Source of the DNA: SHVZ01 sp041906305
Lineage (GTDB): Bacteria > Pseudomonadota > Alphaproteobacteria > SHVZ01
Assembly (NCBI GenBank): GCA_041906305.1
Contig: JAYRJL010000002.1
Span: 620,001 to 684,000 of the forward strand
Length of the DNA stretch: 64,000 bases
Direction of reading: 5' to 3'
Positions 54,264-63,180 of the stretch are shown piece by piece. The number at the start of each line of letters is the position of its first letter. Within the stretch, counting starts at the first letter, position 1. A model generated the notes under the pieces. The model did not search any database. It had not been told where the DNA came from and was given only the letters and a program-made list of their open reading frames with translations. The translations under genes and the position numbers were made by a program.

Positions 54264-55203
54264 CGCTTCCCTCCTTTTCATCCTGGTCGGTCTCCTTAAC
54301 GAAGTCGTCGAAGGCCCGCCAGAACCGGTTTCTCAGATCGTCGCGCTCCTGGAGGATCTCGTGCAGCGCCTCCTCGATCACGACGAAACGTCCGCGCGGC
54401 AGCCGCCGGACCAGGGACCGAGCGGCCTCGGTATCGACCAGAGCGTCACGTCCTGCCGCGACGATCAGGGTCGGTGCGTAGACACCCTCGACATAGCCGT
54501 AGGAGCGTATCTCGCTGATCGAGCGGAAAGCGGCGGTGAGCCAGCCGAAAGTCGGTCCACCGATGCCGAGATCGCGATTGGCGCCGACCTGCTCGGCGGC
54601 ACGCATGAAGCGGCGACGGTCGGAGGTGAGGATGTTGCCCTCGAACATCTCCCGCCAAGGCCCGTAGTCCTGGCCTCCCGGAACGTAGTGATCCTCGAAG
54701 CCGACCCAAGACAGCCCGATCGCGGCGAAATGGGCGAGCGCATGCGTGCCCGGCGGCATCACGATGTCGATCATCGGGGCGATCAGGACGGCACGGGCGA
54801 TCCGGCCAGGACGGTCATGGGCGATCCGAAGCGCCAGATGGCCCCCCATCGAATGACCGACCAGGGTCAACGGCCCGTGCGGCACCGACTCCGCAAGGAA
54901 GAGGTCGATGTCGGCGAGAAAGCGGTCGAAGTCGCCGATATGGCCCTTGTCGCGATTGGGGAGCGAGCGGTCTGAGAGCCCCTGCCCCCGCCAGTCGAGT
55001 GTCCAGACCGAAAAGCCGCGCTGCTGGAGGTCGGCAATCGTCTCCAGGTGCTTCTCGATGAATTCGCTGAAGCCGGTCAGGAACAGCAGCCGCCGGTCGC
55101 CGGGGGCCGTCGCCGGAAAGGATGCGGTACGGAGCTTCGCACCGTCATCGGCCTCGAGCCAGCGGACGACGCCGCCTTGCCCCTCAATGGTCGGCACGTT
55201 CAT
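54241..55203 (-). CDS. Alpha/beta hydrolase (lysophospholipase PldB-like)
   Basis: A 320-residue cytoplasmic-type hydrolase. The oxyanion region LLFLTGFSEFIEKH, WRGQGLSD and the nucleophile S118 in VGHSMGG are typical of monoglyceride lipase/PldB-type enzymes; the catalytic His is in EEALHEIL. It starts immediately after the PotI-type permease stop. Its role beside polyamine uptake is unknown. Confidence 0.87.
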   Translation of the reverse strand: MNVPTIEGQGGVVRWLEADDGAKLRTASFPATAPGDRRLLFLTGFSEFIEKHLETIADLQQRGFSVWTLDWRGQGLSDRSLPNRDKGHIGDFDRFLADIDLFLAESVPHGPLTLVGHSMGGHLALRIAHDRPGRIARAVLIAPMIDIVMPPGTHALAHFAAIGLSWVGFEDHYVPGGQDYGPWREMFEGNILTSDRRRFMRAAEQVGANRDLGIGGPTFGWLTAAFRSISEIRSYGYVEGVYAPTLIVAAGRDALVDTEAARSLVRRLPRGRFVVIEEALHEILQERDDLRNRFWRAFDDFVKETDQDEKEGSDDGSAQG

Positions 55204-55998
55204 CTAGCGGCGCTCCCTGCGGCCGAGCAGGCAGACTCCGGCCAGTACGGCCATCGCGCCGACGCCGACCATGATTGTCGCCAGCGCGTTGATCTGCGGG
55301 TTGAGACCGAGGCGGACGCTGGAAAACACGACCATCGGCAAGGTGGTCGCGCCGGGGCCGGCGACGAAGCTCGCCAGCACCACATCGTCGAGCGACAGCA
55401 TGAAGGCGATCAGCCAGCCGCCGCCGAGCGCCGGCAGGATCAGCGGAAGCGTCACGCGGAGGAAAACCTGCGGCGGCGTGGCGCCAAGGTCGAGCGCCGC
55501 CTCTTCGAGCGATCGGTCGAAATCGGCGAGCCGGGCTCGGACGACGAGGGCGACATAGGCCATGCCCAGTGTTGCGTGCGCCGCGACGATCGTACCGGCG
55601 CCGCGCGCGGGCCAGCCGATCCAGGAGTCGAGCGAGACGAAAGCAAGCAGCAGGGCGAGGCCGAGGATCACCTCAGGCAGGGTCAGCACCGCACCCAGCG
55701 CGGCCGCGATCAGGCCACGGCCGCGGAAGCGCCCGAGACGCGCCAGAGCGAAGCCGGCAAGGGCCCCCAGCACCGTGGCGAGCGTCGCGGACGCGACCGC
55801 GATCGCGAGGCTGAGGCCAGCTGCGTCGACCAGCCGCTGGTTCTTCGCGAGCTCGCCATACCAGCGGGTCGAGAATCCTGACCATAAGGTCACCAGCCTG
55901 CCTTCGTTGAACGAGAAGGCGATGATCCAGAGGATCGGCCCATACAGGAAGGCAAAGCCGAGACCGAGCGCGAGCAGGCGGAAGCTTCGGCCGCTCAT
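55204..55998 (-). CDS. potI: Putrescine/polyamine ABC transporter permease PotI-like
   Basis: A 264-residue permease with PYGPILWIIAFSFNEGRL-like N-terminus and the PotI/PotC coupling loop LEEAALDLGATPPQVFLRVTLPLILPALGGGWL. SLDDVVLASFVAGPG is the conserved segment of this subunit. It overlaps the PotH-type gene by ATGA. A longer open frame to 56262 is not supported. Confidence 0.92.
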   Translation of the reverse strand: MSGRSFRLLALGLGFAFLYGPILWIIAFSFNEGRLVTLWSGFSTRWYGELAKNQRLVDAAGLSLAIAVASATLATVLGALAGFALARLGRFRGRGLIAAALGAVLTLPEVILGLALLLAFVSLDSWIGWPARGAGTIVAAHATLGMAYVALVVRARLADFDRSLEEAALDLGATPPQVFLRVTLPLILPALGGGWLIAFMLSLDDVVLASFVAGPGATTLPMVVFSSVRLGLNPQINALATIMVGVGAMAVLAGVCLLGRRERR

Positions 55999-56858
55999 TC
56001 GAGGCCCCGGGCGGTCGGCCCGTCGGATCTCTGCGCGAGCGCGATCGGCGCGAGGAGCAGGACCAGCAACACAACAGCCAGCGACGAGGCCAGCGGCCAG
56101 TCGCGGTTGTTGAAGAATTCCTGCCAGATCACCTTGCCGATCATCGGCGTACCGGGGCCGCCCAGCAGTTCCGGCACAACGAACTCCCCGACCGACGGCA
56201 CGAACACGAACAGCGAACCGGCGAGCACGCCCGGCAGCGACAGCGGCAGGGTCACCGACCAAAAAACCCGCGCCGGCTTCGCGCCCAGATCGGCCGCAGC
56301 CGCCGGGAGCACCGGATCGATCTTCTCGAGGCTCGCATAGATCGGCAGCACCATGAAGGGCAGGTAAGTATAGGTCATCCCGATCGCGACCGCGAAGGCG
56401 CTGGGCACCAGCGCCAGCGGTCCATCGATGAGACCCAGGGCCTGCAACACCTCGCTGAGGAAGCCGGTCGGACGCAAAAGCCCGATCCAGGCATAGACGC
56501 GAACAAGGAACGAGGTGACGAAAGGCAAAGCCACCAGCGCCAGCAAGGGGCCCCTCAGCCTGTCGGCCGAACCGGCAATCGCCCAGGCCATCGGGTAGCC
56601 GATCAGGAGGCAGGCAGCGGTCGAACTCGCCGCGAGGCCGAGCGAGGCGAAGATGGCTTCCAGGTAGATTTCGTCATCGAGCAGCAGCGCGAAATTGGCG
56701 AGGCTTCCCTGGAATCCGCCGTCCGCGAACAGCGGCGTGAACGGCGGCTGGCCGATCACGGCGGTCGACAGCGAGACCTTGAGGATCAGCAGGAACGGCA
56801 GGCCGAAGAAGGCCGCGAGCCACAATGCCGGCAGGCCGATCAGCGCACGACGCATCAC
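55995..56858 (-). CDS. potH: Putrescine/polyamine ABC transporter permease PotH-like
   Basis: A 287-residue permease. The family stretch RVYAWIGLLRPTGFL and GMTYTYLPFMVLPIYASLEKIDPVLPAAAADLGAKPARVF holds the ATPase-coupling loop. PSVGEFVVPELLGGPGTPMIGKVI is close to E. coli PotH. It overlaps potG by ATGA and is slightly shorter than E. coli PotH at the N-terminus. Confidence 0.93.
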   Translation of the reverse strand: MMRRALIGLPALWLAAFFGLPFLLILKVSLSTAVIGQPPFTPLFADGGFQGSLANFALLLDDEIYLEAIFASLGLAASSTAACLLIGYPMAWAIAGSADRLRGPLLALVALPFVTSFLVRVYAWIGLLRPTGFLSEVLQALGLIDGPLALVPSAFAVAIGMTYTYLPFMVLPIYASLEKIDPVLPAAAADLGAKPARVFWSVTLPLSLPGVLAGSLFVFVPSVGEFVVPELLGGPGTPMIGKVIWQEFFNNRDWPLASSLAVVLLVLLLAPIALAQRSDGPTARGLE

Positions 56859-57928
56859 GCCGTTCCCGCCGGAAAGACCAGCGCCGCGGCAGCCGGCCAG
56901 CTGACGGTGACGCGCTCGCCGACGCGGGCAGCCGGGCCGTCGCGGTTGAGGCGCGTCGCGCGGATCTCGATGCCGTCGGCGAGCGCCAGGCGATAGACCG
57001 ACTGCTCGCCGAGATACGACACCTCACTGACCGTGGCGGCCCGCGCGTTGTCGCCGGCACCGAAATCGATCCGCTCCGGTCGAAGGCCGATCGCGACCGC
57101 CGTCCCGACCGGCGGATAGCCGCCGTTCGGGCGCGCCCGAACCGCGCCGAGGCCCGGGACTTCGACGATTAGCGCGTCGCCTGAGCCGGTCACGTGGCCA
57201 TCCATCAGGTTGAGCCGCCCGACGAACCGCGCGACAGCGAGCGAGGCCGGGCGTTCGTAGAGATCCTCGGGCGTCCCTTCCTGGGCAAGCCGCCCATGGT
57301 CGAGGAGGGCGACGCGATCTGCGAGTGCCAGAGCTTCCTCCTGGTCATGCGTCACCAGCACGAACGTCGTACCGAGATCGCGATGCAGGCGCTTGAGCTC
57401 GCTTCGCGTGTGCTCGCGGAGCCCTCGATCTAGCGCCGCCATCGGCTCGTCGAGGAGGAGCAGCTTCGGCCGTTTGGCGAGCGCGCGGGCAAGCGCCACG
57501 CGCTGCGCCTGGCCGCCGGAAATCTCCCGCGGCTTGCGTTCGCCGAGGCCTTCGAGGCGGACGAGCGCCATCGCGCCCCGCACGCGCCGGTCCAGTTCCT
57601 CACCGCCGATGCCCTCGCGGCGAAGGCCAAAAGCGATGTTGTCGGCCACGGTCATATGAGGGAACAACGCATAGGACTGGAACACGAGGTTCACCGGCCG
57701 CGCATAGGCCGGAGCGCCGGCGAGGTCGGCACCATCCAGCAGGATGCGGCCTTTGTCCGGCCCCTCGAACCCGGCGATCAATCGCAGCAGCGTCGTCTTG
57801 CCCGAGCCCGAGGCGCCGAGCAGCGCCATGAAGCCGCCTGCGGGGATCGCCAGATCCAGCCCGTCGAGGACGGTCGTCGCTCCGAAGCGCTTGGTCAGAC
57901 CTTCGACCGACAACGCCCCCTGCTTCAC
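56855..57928 (-). CDS. potG: Putrescine/polyamine ABC transporter ATPase PotG-like
   Basis: A 357-residue ATPase with Walker A GASGSGKTTL, signature ISGGQAQRVALARAL and Walker B LLLLDEPMAALD. The C-terminal TOBE domain (AIGLRPERIDFGAGDNARA and GERVTVSWPAAAALVFPAG) is complete. It starts one base after potF. Confidence 0.93.
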   Translation of the reverse strand: MKQGALSVEGLTKRFGATTVLDGLDLAIPAGGFMALLGASGSGKTTLLRLIAGFEGPDKGRILLDGADLAGAPAYARPVNLVFQSYALFPHMTVADNIAFGLRREGIGGEELDRRVRGAMALVRLEGLGERKPREISGGQAQRVALARALAKRPKLLLLDEPMAALDRGLREHTRSELKRLHRDLGTTFVLVTHDQEEALALADRVALLDHGRLAQEGTPEDLYERPASLAVARFVGRLNLMDGHVTGSGDALIVEVPGLGAVRARPNGGYPPVGTAVAIGLRPERIDFGAGDNARAATVSEVSYLGEQSVYRLALADGIEIRATRLNRDGPAARVGERVTVSWPAAAALVFPAGTA

Positions 57929-57929
57929 C

Positions 57930-59018
57930 CTACTTTCCGGCCTTGACCCGGGTAAACGATCGCGTGAACGCGCGATCGATCTCGGGCGAGAGCGTCTTGT
58001 CGGCGAACAGACGCTGCTTCACCTGGGCGTTCGGGTAGACCGAGGCGTCGCTCTTGAGATCCTCGTCGACGAACTCGAGCGCCTTGGCATTCGGGCTCGC
58101 ATAGGAGACCGTGTTCGAGATCGCGCCGGCGACTTCCGGCGTCAGGATGAAGTTGATGAAGGCATGCGCGTTGTTCGGATGCGGCGCGTCGGCCGGGATC
58201 GCCATCATGTCGAACCACACCATCGCCCCTTCCTTGGGGATGACGTAGCCGACCTCGACCTTCTTCCCCGCATCGGCAGCGCGGTTGCGGGCCTGGACGA
58301 TGTCGCCCGAGTAACCCAGCACCAGGCAGATGTCGCCGCCCGCAAGGTCGTTGATGTACTTCGAGGAGTGGAAGTAGGTGACGTAGGGGCGGATCTTCAG
58401 CAGATGCGCCTCGGCTGCCTTCACGTCGTCCGCCTTGGTGGTGTTGGGATCGCGGCCGAGGAAACGCAAGGTCGACTTCATGATGTCCGACGGCGAGTCG
58501 AGCATCGCCACGCCGCAATCCTTGAACTTCGAGACGACCGCGGGATCCATGATCAGCCGCCAGGAGTCGATCGGCGCGTTCGGCAGCCGCTCCTTGATCT
58601 TCTCGATGTTGTAGCCGATCCCGGTGGTGCCCCAGAGATAGGGCACGCCGTAGGCGTTGCCTGGATCGTGGTTGGCGACGACCCGCATCAGCGAGGAGTC
58701 GAGGTTGGGCAGGTTGGGCAGCTTCGCCTTGTCGATCTTGCGGAACAGTCCCGCGCCGATCTGACGCTGCATGAACGAGGCGCTCGGCACGACGATGTCG
58801 TAGCCGCTCTTGCCGGCCATCAGCTTGGCCTCGAGCATCTCGTTGGAGTCGAAGGTGTCGTAGACGACCTTGATGCCTGTCTGCTTCTCGAAATCCTCGA
58901 GCGCGTCCTCCGCGATGTAGTCTGACCAGTTGTAGATGTGGAGGACCTTCTGCTCCTGGGCCAGCGCGGGCGCGGCCAGCAGGATCAGCGAAGCGGCAAG
59001 GCTCAGGATCGACCTCAT
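57930..59018 (-). CDS. potF: Putrescine-binding periplasmic protein PotF-like
   Basis: A 362-residue binding protein with signal peptide MRSILSLAASLILLAAPALA. It follows E. coli PotF almost segment by segment: HIYNWSDYIAEDAL, DTFDSNEMLEAKLMAGKSGYD, VVPSASFMQRQ, YFHSSKYINDLAGGDIC and IPKEGAMVWFDMMAIPADA. Ligand residues kept include W and D of NWSD, the serine of VPSAS and the F/D of WFD; the Trp of PotF GWAGD is Tyr here (GYSGD). Putrescine or a near relative is the likely ligand. It overlaps ald by ATGA. Confidence 0.93.
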   Translation of the reverse strand: MRSILSLAASLILLAAPALAQEQKVLHIYNWSDYIAEDALEDFEKQTGIKVVYDTFDSNEMLEAKLMAGKSGYDIVVPSASFMQRQIGAGLFRKIDKAKLPNLPNLDSSLMRVVANHDPGNAYGVPYLWGTTGIGYNIEKIKERLPNAPIDSWRLIMDPAVVSKFKDCGVAMLDSPSDIMKSTLRFLGRDPNTTKADDVKAAEAHLLKIRPYVTYFHSSKYINDLAGGDICLVLGYSGDIVQARNRAADAGKKVEVGYVIPKEGAMVWFDMMAIPADAPHPNNAHAFINFILTPEVAGAISNTVSYASPNAKALEFVDEDLKSDASVYPNAQVKQRLFADKTLSPEIDRAFTRSFTRVKAGK

Positions 59019-60133
59019 AGTCCGAGTGCCTCCTCGGCAGGCGTGTACTTCATGCGGAAGACGTCCGCGACCGCCTTGTAGGTGACGCGGCCGTCCTTGA
59101 CGTTGAGGCCGGCGCGGAGATGCGTGTCGTCGGCGAGCGCCTTCCGATAGCCCTTGTCGGCCAGCGCCAGCACGAAAGGAAGCGTGGCGTTGTTGAGCGC
59201 GTGCGTGGAGGTGCGGGCGACCGCGCCGGGCATGTTGGCGACGCAGTAGTGGACGACGCCGTCCACGACATAGGTCGGATCGGCATGGGTGGTCGGCCGA
59301 GAGGTCTCGAAGCACCCGCCCTGGTCGATCGAGATGTCGACCAGCACCGAGCCCTTCTTCATCCGCCTGACCATGTCCCGGCTCACCAGCTTCGGCGCCG
59401 CCGCACCCGGGACCAGCACCGCGCCGACGACGAGATCGGCGGTGAGGACGTGGTTCTCGATCATGTCGATGGTCGAGAAGGCCGTCTGGATCCGGCCGCC
59501 GAACTGAAGATCGAGGGAGTAGAGCCGCTCGACCGCCTTGTCGATGACGACGACCTGGGCTTCCAGCCCCATCGCCATGCGCGCGGCATTGGTGCCGGAG
59601 ACGCCGCCGCCGAGGATCACCACCTTCGCCGCCGGAACGCCCGGCACGCCGCCGAGCAGCAGGCCGATGCCGCCCTGCTCCTTCTCCAGGCAATGCGCGC
59701 CGACCTGGATCGACATGCGGCCCGCGACCTCGCTCATCGGCGCCAGCAGCGGCAGGCCGCCACGTGCATTCGTCACCGTCTCGTAGGCGATGCAGGTCGC
59801 GCCCGACTTCACCAGGCCCTTGGTCTGGTCGAGGTCGGCGGCGAGATGAAGGTAGGTGAAGAGCGTGTGCTCGGGCCTGAGCATCTTGATCTCGCCCGGC
59901 TGCGGCTCCTTCACCTTCACGATCATCTCGGACTTCTCGAACACCTCCTTGGCGGAGGCGGCGATCCTGGCGCCGGCGGCCTTATAGGCGCCGTCGTCGA
60001 AGCCGATGCCCAGGCCCGCACCCTTCTCGACCAGTACCTTGTGGCTGCGATGGACGAGCTCGCGCACGCTCGCGGGTACCAGGCCGACCCGGTACTCGTG
60101 GACCTTGATCTCCTTGGGTACCCCGACAAGCAT
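59015..60133 (-). CDS. ald: Alanine dehydrogenase
   Basis: An NAD-dependent enzyme interconverting L-alanine with pyruvate and ammonia. The 372 residues start MLVGVPKEIKVHEYRVGLVP; catalytic K75 (VKVKEP) and H96 (TYLHLAAD) are present, and the NAD motif is GGGVSGTNAARMAMG. It sits between the E1-like gene (seven-base gap) and potF (four-base overlap). That places it firmly within the polyamine-transport operon. Confidence 0.96.
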   Translation of the reverse strand: MLVGVPKEIKVHEYRVGLVPASVRELVHRSHKVLVEKGAGLGIGFDDGAYKAAGARIAASAKEVFEKSEMIVKVKEPQPGEIKMLRPEHTLFTYLHLAADLDQTKGLVKSGATCIAYETVTNARGGLPLLAPMSEVAGRMSIQVGAHCLEKEQGGIGLLLGGVPGVPAAKVVILGGGVSGTNAARMAMGLEAQVVVIDKAVERLYSLDLQFGGRIQTAFSTIDMIENHVLTADLVVGAVLVPGAAAPKLVSRDMVRRMKKGSVLVDISIDQGGCFETSRPTTHADPTYVVDGVVHYCVANMPGAVARTSTHALNNATLPFVLALADKGYRKALADDTHLRAGLNVKDGRVTYKAVADVFRMKYTPAEEALGL

Positions 60134-60140
60134 CTTGGGC

Positions 60141-62504
60141 CTACCTTTTCAGACGGCCGACCAGCGCGGCGGCAGCGGCGGCGACGATCGCCTCGGCATC
60201 GATCCGATGCACACGGAACAGGTCCGGAATATCGCCCGACTGGCCGAAGCGGTCGACGCCGAGCGGGTAGACCGCGCGTCCATCGCCACCGAGCCATGAA
60301 AGCGTCGCCGGATGGCCGTCCATCACGGCGACCAGCGGCGCGTCCGGCGCGAGGCCGGAGAGCAGGCGTGAGAGATGCGACTGGCCGCCATCGACCTGCG
60401 CCCGGCGCCAGTCGTTATAAAGGCGGGAGGGCGAGGTCACAGAAAGCACGCCGACGCCCGGCATGTCCTCCGCCAGCATCTCGGCCGCGTCCATCATCTC
60501 GGGCGCGACGGCACCGGAATAGACGAGCGCGAGCTCGGCGCCCGGCGCCGGCGGCTTCACCCAGTAAGCCCCCTCGATCACGTCGCTTTCGATGGTCGGG
60601 CGCGCGATCTGCTTGAGCTGGCGCGTGGTAAGGCGGAGATAGACCGATCCCCCGTCCGGATCCTGCAGGTGGTTGAAGCTCCAGCGGAGGATCGCCTCGA
60701 GCTCGTCGACATAGGCCGGCTCGAAGTAGCTGAGACCCGGATGGCCGAGGCCGATCAGCGGCGTGGTGATCGACTGGTGCGCGCCGCCTTCGGGAGCGAG
60801 CGTGATGCCAGACGGCGTCGAGACCAGGATGAAGCGCGCTCCCTGGTAGAGCGCATAGGTCATCGCATCGAGGCCGCGGGCGATGAACGGATCGTAGAGC
60901 GTGCCGATCGGCATCAGGCGCGTGCCGAAAAGCTCGTGGCTGAGGCCCATCGAGGCCAGCATCAGGAAGAGGTTGTTCTCGGCGATGCCGAGCTCGATGT
61001 GCTGGCCCTGGCGGTGCATCTGCCATTTCTGGGCCGAGACCACCTTCTCCTCGCGGAAGGCGTCGTCACGGACGGTGCGTGCGAAGATGCCGCGCTGGTT
61101 GACCCAGGGACCGAGATTGGTCGAGACGGTGACGTCCGGCGAGGTGGTGACGATCGCCCGCGACAGCTCGGTGTCGTTGCGGCCGAGCTCGTTCAGGATG
61201 TTGCCGAAGGCGACCTGGGTCGACATGGTCTCGCCGGCACGGAAGTCGAGCTTCTGCGGCACCGCGACGGCCGGTGCCGTGCGTACGCGCGAGGCGTGCT
61301 GGCGGAACGGAACCTGGCCCAGGAACTCGCGCGCGGTCTCCTCGTCGATGGCGAGGCCGGCGAACGGATCCCACTCCTTGCCCTCCGGGATGCCCATCGC
61401 CTGCTTGAAGCCGGCCATCTGCTCGACCGTCATCAGGCCGGCATGGTTGTCCTTGTGGCCGGCGAGCGGCGTGCCGTGACCCTTGATGGTGTAGGCGATG
61501 AAGCACTGCGGGGTGTCGTCGATGACACCGCGGAAGGCCTCACGCACCGCATCCATGTCGTGGCCGGCGAGGTTGGTCATCAGCTCGTGCAGACGCTGGT
61601 CGTCGTGGTCGGCCAGGATCTCGGCCACGCCGGGAACGTCCTTGAGGTCGACGACGAGGCGCTCGCGCCAGACGCTCGGCTGGCCGGACGAGCCCTTGAA
61701 GGTCATCGCCGAGTAGAGGTCGTTGGGGCAGTTGTCGATCCAGTCGCGGATCGCGGCACCGCCCGGACGCTTGAAGACGGCTTCCAGCTTCTTGCCGTAC
61801 TTCAGCAGTACGATGTTCCAGCCGACCGCCTCGAAGAAGCCGCGGATCTTCTGGAACAGGCGATCGGAGACGACGCCGTCGAGGCTCTGGCGGTTGTAGT
61901 CGATCACCCACCAGAGGTTCCGAACGTCGTGCTTCCAGCCTTCGAGAAGAGCCTCGTAAACGTTGCCTTCGTCGAGCTCGGCATCGCCCATGACGGCGAT
62001 CATGCGGCCGGGACGGAAACCCGGAGGCGCCAGCTTCTTCAGGTGCACGTAGTCCTGCACCATCGAGGAGAACATCGTCATCGCGACCCCGAGGCCGACG
62101 GAGCCGGTCGAGAAGTCGACCTCGTCGTGGTCCTTGGTGCGCGAGGGATAGGACTGCGCGCCCCCCAGGCCGCGGAAGCGCTGTAGCGCATCCAGCGACT
62201 GTCGGCCCAGCATGTACTGGATCGCGTGGAAGACCGGACTCGCATGCGGCTTCACCGCGACCCGGTCCTCGGGACGCAGCACGTCGAAGTACAGTGCCGT
62301 CATCAAGGTCGCGACCGAAGCCGAGGAGGCCTGGTGGCCGCCGACCTTCAGCCCGTCGCGGCTGGGGCGCAGATGGTTGGCGTTGTGGATCGTCCACGCC
62401 GAAAGCCACAGGACCTTCTTCTCCAGCGCCGCCAGAATGGCGCGACTGTTCGACAGGTCCGCTGCGATCGACGATGCCGGGCCGGCGTCGGCCGGATTAG
62501 CCAT
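60141..62504 (-). CDS. Transketolase-superfamily protein resembling homodimeric pyruvate dehydrogenase E1
   Basis: A 787-residue thiamine-diphosphate enzyme, shorter than AceE (about 887) and longer than transketolase (about 660). The ThDP/Mg motif runs from GDAELDEGN to VIDYN, and RQSLDGVVSDRLFQKI, NLAGHD and AYTIKGHGTPLAG follow the AceE pattern. The catalytic Glu lies in HIELGIAENN, and EGGAHQSITTPLIG matches the AceE His loop. No E2 or E3 gene is nearby. It heads a nine-gene operon with ald and potFGHI; pyruvate or another 2-oxo acid is a likely substrate. The ATG at 62502-62504 follows AAGGGGAG. Confidence 0.85.
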   Translation of the reverse strand: MANPADAGPASSIAADLSNSRAILAALEKKVLWLSAWTIHNANHLRPSRDGLKVGGHQASSASVATLMTALYFDVLRPEDRVAVKPHASPVFHAIQYMLGRQSLDALQRFRGLGGAQSYPSRTKDHDEVDFSTGSVGLGVAMTMFSSMVQDYVHLKKLAPPGFRPGRMIAVMGDAELDEGNVYEALLEGWKHDVRNLWWVIDYNRQSLDGVVSDRLFQKIRGFFEAVGWNIVLLKYGKKLEAVFKRPGGAAIRDWIDNCPNDLYSAMTFKGSSGQPSVWRERLVVDLKDVPGVAEILADHDDQRLHELMTNLAGHDMDAVREAFRGVIDDTPQCFIAYTIKGHGTPLAGHKDNHAGLMTVEQMAGFKQAMGIPEGKEWDPFAGLAIDEETAREFLGQVPFRQHASRVRTAPAVAVPQKLDFRAGETMSTQVAFGNILNELGRNDTELSRAIVTTSPDVTVSTNLGPWVNQRGIFARTVRDDAFREEKVVSAQKWQMHRQGQHIELGIAENNLFLMLASMGLSHELFGTRLMPIGTLYDPFIARGLDAMTYALYQGARFILVSTPSGITLAPEGGAHQSITTPLIGLGHPGLSYFEPAYVDELEAILRWSFNHLQDPDGGSVYLRLTTRQLKQIARPTIESDVIEGAYWVKPPAPGAELALVYSGAVAPEMMDAAEMLAEDMPGVGVLSVTSPSRLYNDWRRAQVDGGQSHLSRLLSGLAPDAPLVAVMDGHPATLSWLGGDGRAVYPLGVDRFGQSGDIPDLFRVHRIDAEAIVAAAAAALVGRLKR

Positions 62505-62530
62505 GGTTTCTCCCCTTGCGCGCGACCGGG

Positions 62531-62552
62531 AGTATACGCAGCCGATCGGCTG
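62531..62552 (-). promoter_or_regulatory. Candidate promoter/operator of the nine-gene operon
   Basis: On the minus strand a perfect 14-bp palindrome CAGCCGATCGGCTG (62539-62552) lies two bases before a TATACT box (62531-62536), 27 bases upstream of the ATG of the E1-like gene. No good -35 hexamer is at the normal distance, so an activator binding the palindrome, or a repressor, is plausible. Confidence 0.5.
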
Positions 62553-62598
62553 GCGCCATCGGTTAACGACCGGGAGAATCGTGACAAATCCCCCTTGC

Positions 62599-62624
62599 GC
62601 CTCGCTCCCCCTAGCCTCGCTCCC
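62599..62624 (+). repeat. Direct repeat upstream of the receiver gene
   Basis: GCCTCGCTCCC occurs twice (62599-62609 and 62614-62624), 15 bases apart centre to centre, in the 190-base gap between the divergent operon and the receiver gene. It may be a regulator site or chance. Nothing else clear is seen in the gap apart from the operator described for the minus-strand operon. Confidence 0.35.
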
Positions 62625-62694
62625 GGATTTCGCTAAACTCCCCGACCAACGCGGACACCCCCAAAGGGAAGAACCGTTTAGGTCCGGGACGGGA

Positions 62695-63180
62695 ATGGCC
62701 GAGAAGATCGACTTCAGCAAGGTGCGGTTCCTCATCGTCGACAACAATTCGCTGTCGGCGCAGATGCTTGAGGACATTTTGCGGATGCTCGGCACGACCG
62801 CGATCCGCCGTGCCGTCGACTCGACGAAGGCCAAGGCAGCGCTTCGCGAGGGCGAGATCGACATCGTCATCACCGAACGCGAGCTCGAGCCCGAGTCGGG
62901 AATCCAGCTCGTCGACTACATCCGTCACAGCGCGGAATCGCTCGACCGGCTGATGCCGGTGATCATGCTGACGGCGCGCTCGGAGTCCGAGTACGTGACC
63001 GAGGCCCGCGACAAGGGCGTGACCGAGTTCCTGGCCAAGCCGTTCACGGTCGATTCGCTCTATCGCCGTATCGCGGCGGTGATCGCCAGGCCGCGCGCCT
63101 TCGTCAATTCGCCGGAGTATTTCGGCCCTGACCGCCGCCGGCGGCAGCAGGCGTATTCCGGACCTAACCGGCGCAGCTGA
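62695..63180 (+). CDS. Single-domain response-regulator-like receiver with Glu at the phospho-acceptor site
   Basis: A 161-residue protein with a CheY-like fold and no output domain. The acidic pair is D16-N17 (LIVDNN). The expected phospho-acceptor Asp is E61 in VITERELEPESG. The switch Thr T93 (MLTAR) and Lys K115 (FLAKPF) are conserved. The C-terminal tail holds two copies of a GP(D/N)RR motif (FGPDRRRR, SGPNRRS). The ATG at 62695 follows GGGACGGGA. It overlaps the next gene as TGATG. Glu at this position often mimics a phosphorylated state, so it may act without a kinase. Confidence 0.85.
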   Translation: MAEKIDFSKVRFLIVDNNSLSAQMLEDILRMLGTTAIRRAVDSTKAKAALREGEIDIVITERELEPESGIQLVDYIRHSAESLDRLMPVIMLTARSESEYVTEARDKGVTEFLAKPFTVDSLYRRIAAVIARPRAFVNSPEYFGPDRRRRQQAYSGPNRRS

